Source of the DNA: an uncultured Porphyromonadaceae bacterium
GTDB taxonomy: Bacteria > Bacteroidota > Bacteroidia > Bacteroidales > Muribaculaceae
Direction of reading: 5' to 3'
Assembly (NCBI GenBank): GCA_900548975.1
Contig: URMS01000011.1
Span: forward strand, 32,760 to 96,759
Length of the DNA stretch: 64,000 bases
Under the pieces are notes generated by a model. That model was not told the DNA's origin and made no database searches. It saw nothing but the letters and a program-made list of their open reading frames with translations. Shown piece by piece: positions 57,978 through 64,000 of this stretch. The translations under genes were made by a program, and so were the position numbers. How positions within the stretch are numbered: the stretch's first letter is position 1; every line of letters begins with the position of its first letter.

Positions 57978-60320
57978 ATGATGAACACACGCTTACTTTT
58001 TGCAGCTGCACTGCTGGGCTTCGCCGGCGGTGCCATGGCCGAGAACGTGAGTCAGTACGTCGAACCGCGTATAGGCACCGCTCACTGCCGGTGGTTCCAC
58101 ATCGCACCGGGCGCACTGCCTTTCGGCATGGCCAAGCCCGGACCGTCGACGAACGGCCATCTTGGTAACGAACAAGGTTGGGAGGCATCGGGCTACGACT
58201 ATCGCGAGTCGAGCATCGAAGGTTTCCCCTGCATCCACGAGTTCCAGCTCGGCGGTATTTCGCTCATGCCCACCAAGGGCGCACTGGTGACAGTGCCGGG
58301 CGAAGTCGACAATACCGACGGACAGGGCTACCGCTCCTTCTTCGACCGCGAAGCCGAGACCGCCCGTCCCGGATACTACTCTGTGCTTCTGAAACGCTAC
58401 GGCATACTCGCCGAGCTCACCGCCACCGAGCGCACCGCCTATGAACGCTTCACCTTCCCCGAAGGCGACGACAACCACATACTTTTCGATATCGGCAACC
58501 GTCAGGGTGAAAGCGGCGCTGTTTCCGATGCCCGCGTAGAACTGCGTTTCGACGGTTCGGTAGAAGGCTATGTGGTTACACAGCCTGAATATGTCAAAAA
58601 ATATCAGGCCGGTGCCGAAGTTCCCATCTACTTCTCGGCCGTGGTCGACCGCCGGCCGTCCGCTTTCGGCACCTTCAACGGCGAAAAGACCACTCCGGGC
58701 GCAAGCGTGGCCGAAGGCCCCGGCGCAGGACTATACATGACATTCGATACCGAGGGCGATGCTACCCCGGTGACCGTGAAGATAGGTCTGTCGTACACAT
58801 CGGTCGACAATGCCCGTCTCAACCGCCTCGCCGAGAGCCGCGATCTCGACTTCGACGCAGCAGCAGCAGCCTCGGCCGCCACTTGGGAGGACATGCTCAG
58901 CCGCATTACAGTCGAGACACCGTCGAAAACCGATAAAGTGAAGTTCTACACCGGTCTCTACCACGCCATCCTTGGCCGCGGACTCGCCAACGACATCAAC
59001 GGCGCCTATCCGCGCAACGACGGCACTACCGGCTACATACATGTCGGAGCCGACGGCAAGCCCGAATATAATTTCTACAACACCGATGCCGCATGGGGCG
59101 CTCAGTGGAATCTGTCGCAGATATGGGCTCTGGCATATCCAGAATACTTCTCCGACTACGTGAGCACACATCTGCGTGTTTTTGCCGACAGCGGATGGCT
59201 TGGCGACGGTATAGCCGCTTCGCGCTATGTATCCGGTGTTGGTACCAATCTGCTGCCCGTCATTATTTCGGGCGCATACCATGCCGGCATACGCGACTTC
59301 GACACCGATCTCGCCCTGAAAGCCTGCCTCAAGAACGAGCTTTGCGGCGAAAACCGTCCCTTCGGCGCCGGCAAATCCGATACCGACCGCTTCGTGAAGT
59401 ACGGATATGTGCCCCATGCCGATGATGGCAGCGGTTTCGAGGAAGAATTCCGTTTCTCGGCCTCGCACACCCTCGAATATTCCTATAGCTCATGGGCCAC
59501 TTCGCAGCTCGCACGCAGTCTCGGTAAAGATGAGTATTGCTCTCAGCTCGACTGGCTTGCCCGCGGCTGGGAACGCATATACGATCCCGAGGCCGGATTT
59601 ATGCGTCCGCGACTGGCCAGCGGTAAGTTTATCGATAATTTCAATCCCATGCAGGTGTGGCGCGGCTTCCAGGAAGGCAATGCCTGGCAGTATACTTTCT
59701 ATGTGCCCCATCAGGCCGACGAACTCATAGCCAAAGTAGGTCGTGAGCGCTTCACCGAACGTCTCGACAGCATTTTCACCGTGTCGCAGGACAAGATATT
59801 CAGCGGCGGTACCGAAGTGGGCGCTTTCGCCGGCCTTCAGACCCTCTATAATCAGGGCAACCAGCCTTGCCTCCACATTTCGTGGCTCTTCAACGAGTCG
59901 GGCCGCCCCTCGCTTTCGCAGAAATGGGTGCGCGCCATCCTCGACCGCTTCTACGGCATCGACGGCATCCATGGCTATGGCTATGGCCAGGACGAGGACC
60001 AGGGCCAGCTCGGCGCATGGTATGTGCTGTCGTCGATGGGTCTCTTCGATGTCAAGGGCTTTGCCGGTCAGAATCCCGACATGGCCGTGGGCAGCCCCAA
60101 GTTCGACAAGATAACCCTCCGTCTTTCGCCCAAATATCATAAAGGCAAGGAATTCGTAATAACCACCGAGGGCAATTCCGACAGCAACGTATATGTGGCT
60201 GAGGCAAGCATCGACGGCCAGAAACTGTCGAAACTCCGTTTGCCGCTCGACCGTATCACAGCCGGCGGACATCTCCATCTCAAAATGAGCTCAACACCAC
60301 GCGACAACTATGAAGACTGA
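57978..60320 (+). CDS. GH92 alpha-mannosidase, secreted
   Basis: A 780-residue exo-acting alpha-mannosidase, Ca2+-dependent in characterised members. A signal peptide (TRLLFAAALLGFAGGAMA) sends it to the periplasm. N-terminal beta-sandwich (YVEPRIGTAHCRWFHIAPGA, SIEGFPCIHEFQLGG) and C-terminal (alpha/alpha)6 domain (GLYHAILGRGLANDINGAY, HTLEYSYSSWA, NPMQVWRGFQEGNAWQY, GYGQDEDQGQLGAWYVLSS) are complete; the acidic pair in DEDQGQ matches the catalytic-base region. It would release mannose from host N-glycans or yeast mannan for the kinase and isomerase. Overlaps the permease gene by 11 bases. Confidence 0.94.
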   Translation: MMNTRLLFAAALLGFAGGAMAENVSQYVEPRIGTAHCRWFHIAPGALPFGMAKPGPSTNGHLGNEQGWEASGYDYRESSIEGFPCIHEFQLGGISLMPTKGALVTVPGEVDNTDGQGYRSFFDREAETARPGYYSVLLKRYGILAELTATERTAYERFTFPEGDDNHILFDIGNRQGESGAVSDARVELRFDGSVEGYVVTQPEYVKKYQAGAEVPIYFSAVVDRRPSAFGTFNGEKTTPGASVAEGPGAGLYMTFDTEGDATPVTVKIGLSYTSVDNARLNRLAESRDLDFDAAAAASAATWEDMLSRITVETPSKTDKVKFYTGLYHAILGRGLANDINGAYPRNDGTTGYIHVGADGKPEYNFYNTDAAWGAQWNLSQIWALAYPEYFSDYVSTHLRVFADSGWLGDGIAASRYVSGVGTNLLPVIISGAYHAGIRDFDTDLALKACLKNELCGENRPFGAGKSDTDRFVKYGYVPHADDGSGFEEEFRFSASHTLEYSYSSWATSQLARSLGKDEYCSQLDWLARGWERIYDPEAGFMRPRLASGKFIDNFNPMQVWRGFQEGNAWQYTFYVPHQADELIAKVGRERFTERLDSIFTVSQDKIFSGGTEVGAFAGLQTLYNQGNQPCLHISWLFNESGRPSLSQKWVRAILDRFYGIDGIHGYGYGQDEDQGQLGAWYVLSSMGLFDVKGFAGQNPDMAVGSPKFDKITLRLSPKYHKGKEFVITTEGNSDSNVYVAEASIDGQKLSKLRLPLDRITAGGHLHLKMSSTPRDNYED

Positions 60321-61473
60321 TACAGCCGCCGCTTCGATGCGCCGCGCCATGCCGGCGCTCCTCTTCGGATTCTTTGTAATGGGATTCGTCGACCTCGTCG
60401 GCGTGGCCACCAGCTATGTCAAGGCCGACTTCGACCTCTCGCACACCATGGCCAACACCCTGCCTATGATGGTATTCGTGTGGTTTGCGCTCTTTTCCGT
60501 GCCCACCGGTCTGTGGATGGGCCGCCACGGGCGCCGCGCCACAGTGGCCATATCGCTCGGTGTGACAGCCGTGGCCATGCTTATCCCGGTGATATATTAC
60601 AGCTTTCCGGTGGTGCTCGCCGCATTCGCTCTTTTGGGCATTGGCAACACCATACTGCAGGTGTCGCTCAATCCCATGGTCGCCGCCGTGGTCAAGCCCG
60701 ACAAGGTGGCCAGTACCCTTACTCTCGGCCAGTTTATCAAGGCCATATCGTCGATGCTCGGTCCGGTTCTTGCCGGATGTGTGGCAGCGGCTTGGGGCGA
60801 CTGGAAGCTTATATTCCCTGTCTACGCCGTAGCCTCGCTGCTGTCGCTCATATGGCTGCTGACCGCTGTTCGCCCCGATAAGAGCGGGGCTGCCGACGAG
60901 CGCCAGAGCACCTCGCTCGCCTCGGTCTGGGGACTGCTGAAGAACGCTAAGATAGTGTTGCTCTTCTGCGGCATCCTCTGCACCGTGGGCCTCGATGTGG
61001 GCATCAACACGGCCATTCCCAAGCTTATGATGGAGCGCTGCGGCCTGCCGCTGCACGAGGCCGGCTTCGGCACAAGCCTCTACTTCTTCGCCCGTACACT
61101 GGGTGCGCTTGCCGGTGCCTTCATTCTTGCCCGCACAAGCCCTTCGGCATTTCTGAAAATTACGATAGTGGCCGCTCTTGCAGCCACAACCGCTTTCATG
61201 TTTGTCGACGGCATGTGGCTGCTGGGTACTATCATAGTGATAATCGGCGCCATGTGGGCCAATGTGTTCTCCATAATATTCACTTTCGCCCTCGAAGCCG
61301 CTCCCGACAAGAGCGACGAGGTATCGGCCCTGATGATTATGGGTGTGGCCGGCGGCGCTCTGGTGCCCCCGCTGATGGGTCTTGCGGCAGATGCCGGAGG
61401 CCTCACCATGAGCATAGTCCCGCTGTGGATCTGCGTGGTCTATGTGCTATTTCTCGCTTTCCGCCGGAAGTAA
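60310..61473 (+). CDS. Major facilitator sugar permease
   Basis: A 387-residue inner-membrane transporter with 12 predicted helices. It starts ALLFGFFVMGFVDLVGVATS, has the MFS loop motif GLWMGRHGRRATVAI, and NTILQVSLNPMVAAV in helix 4-5. These fit the FucP/GlcP sugar:H+ branch. It probably imports the mannose liberated by the GH92 enzyme. Last gene of the module, closed by a terminator. Confidence 0.88.
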   Translation: MKTDTAAASMRRAMPALLFGFFVMGFVDLVGVATSYVKADFDLSHTMANTLPMMVFVWFALFSVPTGLWMGRHGRRATVAISLGVTAVAMLIPVIYYSFPVVLAAFALLGIGNTILQVSLNPMVAAVVKPDKVASTLTLGQFIKAISSMLGPVLAGCVAAAWGDWKLIFPVYAVASLLSLIWLLTAVRPDKSGAADERQSTSLASVWGLLKNAKIVLLFCGILCTVGLDVGINTAIPKLMMERCGLPLHEAGFGTSLYFFARTLGALAGAFILARTSPSAFLKITIVAALAATTAFMFVDGMWLLGTIIVIIGAMWANVFSIIFTFALEAAPDKSDEVSALMIMGVAGGALVPPLMGLAADAGGLTMSIVPLWICVVYVLFLAFRRK

Positions 61474-61493
61474 AAGAAAAATTGCAGAAGAAA

Positions 61494-61533
61494 GCTGCGG
61501 TAGTCTCTTTGGTGAGGCGCCGCAGTTTTTTTT
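61494..61533 (+). terminator. Intrinsic terminator of the mannose module
   Basis: GCTGCGG and CCGCAG flank a 19-base loop and are followed by TTTTTTTTG. The same T-run supplies the -33 TTTG of rsmA. Confidence 0.85.
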
Positions 61534-61562
61534 GTCCGAAGCCATGGAAATTGCTAATTTTG
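61531..61562 (+). promoter_or_regulatory. Promoter of rsmA-mgtE
   Basis: TTTG (61531-61534), exactly 20 bases, TAATTTTG (61555-61562), 28 bases before the ATG. Confidence 0.85.
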
Positions 61563-61590
61563 TGTTTCAGAATTAAGCGGGTAATTATAT

Positions 61591-62388
61591 ATGAGCGGAG
61601 TAAAGCCAAAAAAAGCGCTTGGTCAGCATTTTCTCACCGACCTCGGTGTGGCCGACCGTATAGCCTCGACACTCGATGCCTACACCGGCGCCGAAATACT
61701 TGAAATAGGGCCCGGCATGGGTGTGCTCACCCGTTTCCTGCTCGAAAAACACCCTGCAGCCAAGGTGACGCTCGCCGAAATCGACACCGAGAGCGTCGAG
61801 TGGCTGCACGCTCATCTGCCCGAGCCGCAGCCCCGCATCGTAGAGGGCGATTTCCTGCAGATGGATCTCGACGCCCTTTTCCCGGGTGAAGAGGATTTCT
61901 GTGTAATCGGCAATTACCCCTATAATATATCGTCGCAGATATTTTTCCGTGTACTCGACTACCGGCGCCGCATAGTGTGCTGCAGCGGCATGCTGCAGCG
62001 CGAGGTCGCCGAGCGCCTGGCTGCCGCCCCCGGCACCAAGGCTCGCGGCATACTCAGTGTGCTTCTGCAGGCATGGTACGATGTAGAGTATCTTTTTACC
62101 GTCAGCGAGAAGGTGTTCAATCCGCCGCCGAAGGTCAAGTCGGGGGTGGTGCGCCTCACTCGCAACGGCCGGCAGAGTCTCGGTGTCGACGAGGCCCTGT
62201 TCCGCACGGTGGTCAAGACCACTTTCGGCCAGCGCCGCAAGACTATCCGCAACTCCGTGCGCAGTCTGCTGCCGCCGGGTGCCGATGCCGGGACCATGCC
62301 CTATGCCGCCATGCGCCCCGAGCAGCTGTCGGTCGAACAGTTCGTCGAACTCAGCGCTGCCGTTGAGGTTGCGCGTAAATCCTCCTGA
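61591..62388 (+). CDS. rsmA: 16S rRNA adenine dimethyltransferase (KsgA)
   Basis: A 265-residue enzyme that dimethylates A1518/A1519 of 16S rRNA during 30S maturation. KKALGQHFLTD at the N-terminus, SAM motif LEIGPGMGVLTRFLL, the catalytic NYPYNISSQIFF (motif IV), QREVAERLAA, and FNPPPKVKSGVVRL are intact. Two bases before mgtE. Confidence 0.97.
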   Translation: MSGVKPKKALGQHFLTDLGVADRIASTLDAYTGAEILEIGPGMGVLTRFLLEKHPAAKVTLAEIDTESVEWLHAHLPEPQPRIVEGDFLQMDLDALFPGEEDFCVIGNYPYNISSQIFFRVLDYRRRIVCCSGMLQREVAERLAAAPGTKARGILSVLLQAWYDVEYLFTVSEKVFNPPPKVKSGVVRLTRNGRQSLGVDEALFRTVVKTTFGQRRKTIRNSVRSLLPPGADAGTMPYAAMRPEQLSVEQFVELSAAVEVARKSS

Positions 62389-62390
62389 TT

Positions 62391-63761
62391 ATGAAAGAAT
62401 TTACCGAGGACTACCTCGACAGCATGGCTCAGATCATCAAGGCCGACGATAAGGAGAAGGCCCGTGCCGAGCTTGCCTCGCTGCACCCGGCCGATATTGC
62501 CGAACTATACCGCAATCTCGATATTCAGGAGGCCGAATATCTCTTCAATCTGCTCGACGAAGAAAAAGCAGCCGACGTGCTCATGGAGCTCGACGAGGAC
62601 GACCGCCTGAAGCTCCTCAACGCCATGCCCGTCGAGGAAATCGCCAAGCAGATCGACCACCTCGATACCGACGATGCCGTCGACCTCATACAGCAACTCG
62701 ACCAGGAGGAACGCGACGAAATCCTCAGCCACATCGACGACGTGGAGCAGGCCGGCGACATCATCGACCTTCTCAAATACGACGAAGACACCGCCGGCGG
62801 CCTTATGGGCACCGAGATGATTGTGGTGAACGAGAACTGGTCGATGCCCGAGTGCATCAAGCAGATGCGCCTGCAGGCCGAGGATATGGACGAGATATAC
62901 TATGTATATGTAGTCGACAACGACTACCGTCTGCGAGGCACTTTCCCCCTCAAGAAGATGCTCACACACCCCTCGGTGTCGAAGATAAAGCACGTCATGG
63001 AGACAGATCCTGTGAGCGTGAAGGTAGATACTCCCATCGACGAGGTAGCCCTCGACTTCGAGAAGTACGACCTTGTGGCCATGCCCGTGGTCGACTCCAT
63101 AGGCCGACTTCTTGGCCGGATCACCGTCGACGACGTCATGGACCAGGTGCGCGAGGCAAGCGAACGCGACTATCAGCTCGCTTCGGGTATCTCGAGCGAC
63201 GTCGATGCCGACGACTCGGTGATAGCGCAGACCAAGGCCCGCATACCCTGGCTGCTCGTCGGCATAGCTTCGGGTCTGCTGGCCTCTGTCATTCTCGGCA
63301 CCTTCGAATCGCAGCTCCAGGCTGTGACGGCTCTGGCTTTATTCATACCCATCATCGGCGGTACCGGAGGTAATGTCGGTGTACAGGCATCGGCAATCGT
63401 GGTGCAGGGCCTGGCCAACGGCAGCCTCGACATCAAGAATTTCGCGGCTCAGCTCGGCAAGGAAATACTGATAGGCCTCCTCAACGCCACCGTTATCTCG
63501 GCAGTGGTATTCGTCTACAATCTCATCACCATGCCCGGTGAATTTGCCGTCACCATATCGGTGGCAGTTTCGCTGTTCATAGTGGTGATGTTTGCGTCGA
63601 TGCTCGGCACCATAGTGCCACTCACTCTCGAGAAACTTCACATCAATCCGGCACTGGCCACAGGCCCGTTTATCCAGATATCGAACGATATCGTAGGCCT
63701 TATTATATACGTCCAGATTTCTACCTGGTTCTTACATTCTCTGGCCGGAATTACCTTCTGA
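62391..63761 (+). CDS. mgtE: Magnesium transporter MgtE
   Basis: A 456-residue Mg2+ channel. The N-terminal acidic superhelical domain (about 1-130, DEDDRLKLLNAMPVEEIAK, DTAGGLMGTEMIVV) is followed by two CBS domains (about 135-260, MLTHPSVSKIKHVMET, AMPVVDSIGRLLGRITVDD) and five membrane helices with the pore motif GGTGGNVGVQASAIVVQGLA and NATVISAVV. Complete. Cotranscribed with rsmA. Confidence 0.96.
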   Translation: MKEFTEDYLDSMAQIIKADDKEKARAELASLHPADIAELYRNLDIQEAEYLFNLLDEEKAADVLMELDEDDRLKLLNAMPVEEIAKQIDHLDTDDAVDLIQQLDQEERDEILSHIDDVEQAGDIIDLLKYDEDTAGGLMGTEMIVVNENWSMPECIKQMRLQAEDMDEIYYVYVVDNDYRLRGTFPLKKMLTHPSVSKIKHVMETDPVSVKVDTPIDEVALDFEKYDLVAMPVVDSIGRLLGRITVDDVMDQVREASERDYQLASGISSDVDADDSVIAQTKARIPWLLVGIASGLLASVILGTFESQLQAVTALALFIPIIGGTGGNVGVQASAIVVQGLANGSLDIKNFAAQLGKEILIGLLNATVISAVVFVYNLITMPGEFAVTISVAVSLFIVVMFASMLGTIVPLTLEKLHINPALATGPFIQISNDIVGLIIYVQISTWFLHSLAGITF

Positions 63762-63817
63762 CAACTATCCGAAATTTTTTTTGTTGTCCGAACAATCTTT
63801 TTTTGTGGAATATTGTG

Positions 63818-63846
63818 CAAAAAGTCAGCCTCGGCTGGCTTTTTAT
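63818..63846 (+). terminator. Intrinsic terminator after mgtE
   Basis: AAAAAGTCAGCC-TC-GGCTGGCTTTTT: an eight-pair core with A/T flanks, 60 bases after the stop. Likely works in both directions. Confidence 0.85.
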
Positions 63847-63856
63847 GTTATTTTGC

Positions 63857-63887
63857 TTTGCATATATGCGCTTTTAGACTATCTTTG
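63857..63887 (+). promoter_or_regulatory. Promoter of a transcript running off the right edge
   Basis: TTTG (63857-63860), 19 bases, TATCTTTG (63880-63887). A complete promoter with no full gene behind it in the window. Confidence 0.8.
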
Positions 63888-63937
63888 CGACCATAAACCA
63901 AACAAAATTATTTCACTACACAATTCCATCCTTTTTT

Positions 63938-63973
63938 ATGAAAAAATTATTACTGTCCGCTAAACTTTTTTAG
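63938..63973 (+). CDS. Short ORF at the right edge (leader peptide or broken start)
   Basis: ATG AAA AAA TTA TTA CTG begins an 11-residue reading frame, MKKLLLSAKLF, ended by TAG. It lies 50 bases behind a strong promoter. It looks like the first residues of a signal peptide cut short, so it may be a leader peptide, a frameshifted gene start, or chance. The downstream part is outside the window. Confidence 0.3.
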   Translation: MKKLLLSAKLF

Positions 63974-64000
63974 AATCTAAAAAATTAGGGCTGGCACCTA

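Overview
The window comes from a Bacteroidales gut-type bacterium, most likely a Muribaculaceae relative (family-level call is inference). Supporting signs are Bacteroidetes promoters (TTTG, about 20 bases, TAnnTTTG) before many genes, a SprE/PorW-type TPR lipoprotein, DUF4271, DUF5689 and DUF1573 proteins, BspA-type leucine-rich-repeat proteins, a GH92 mannosidase and a TonB-dependent receptor with an N-terminal carboxypeptidase-like domain. Most genes look GC-rich; a few secreted-protein genes and the intergenic gaps are clearly AT-richer.

Layout. 1-12.2 kb is a mostly leftward housekeeping block: metK (cut by the window edge) behind a SAM-II-like riboswitch and terminator, a TPR lipoprotein overlapping a 7TM-HD phosphodiesterase, a bifunctional Rel, then tatD-yidD-rnpA-hemD, a DUF4271 protein and a LOG-family hydrolase. 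12.4-17 kb holds a cell-wall amidase, an alkaline phosphatase and a GH3-type adenylating enzyme. 17.3-29.9 kb is an accessory surface locus: a secreted Ig/beta-sandwich protein and a secreted endonuclease/exonuclease/phosphatase enzyme run left, and a TonB-dependent receptor plus two large OB-fold (DUF5689-type) lipoproteins run right. A REP-associated tyrosine transposase (RAYT) element sits in the divergent promoter gap, and a transposase-free copy of its ends lies 3.5 kb away. With the alkaline phosphatase, this reads as a candidate system for degrading extracellular nucleic acid or phosphoesters and importing the products.

30-41 kb: a possible small RNA, a BspA-like LRR protein, meaB with a DUF1573 protein, recA, an Lrp regulator-pseudokinase-acetyltransferase operon, a WbqC protein and lepB. 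A 667-base AT-rich gap at 40.5-41.2 kb between divergent genes carries four copies of TTTTCAACA/TGTTGAAAA and is an oriC candidate. 41.2-51.7 kb: an LRR protein, trmB, an Mrp ATPase, aroQ, three glycosyltransferases, an epimerase, a methyltransferase and a ClC channel. 51.8-53.8 kb is topoisomerase IV subunit B. 54-61.5 kb is a mannose/mannoside module (AraC regulator, phosphomannose isomerase, ROK kinase, GH92 mannosidase, sugar permease). The window closes with rsmA, mgtE and the start of another transcription unit.

A striking window-wide feature is that many gaps hold long degenerate inverted repeats built from 8-10 base words, usually with a purine-rich left arm and a pyrimidine-rich right arm. 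They occur between convergent genes and at operon joints and probably form hairpins. No tRNA, rRNA, CRISPR array or prophage was seen.
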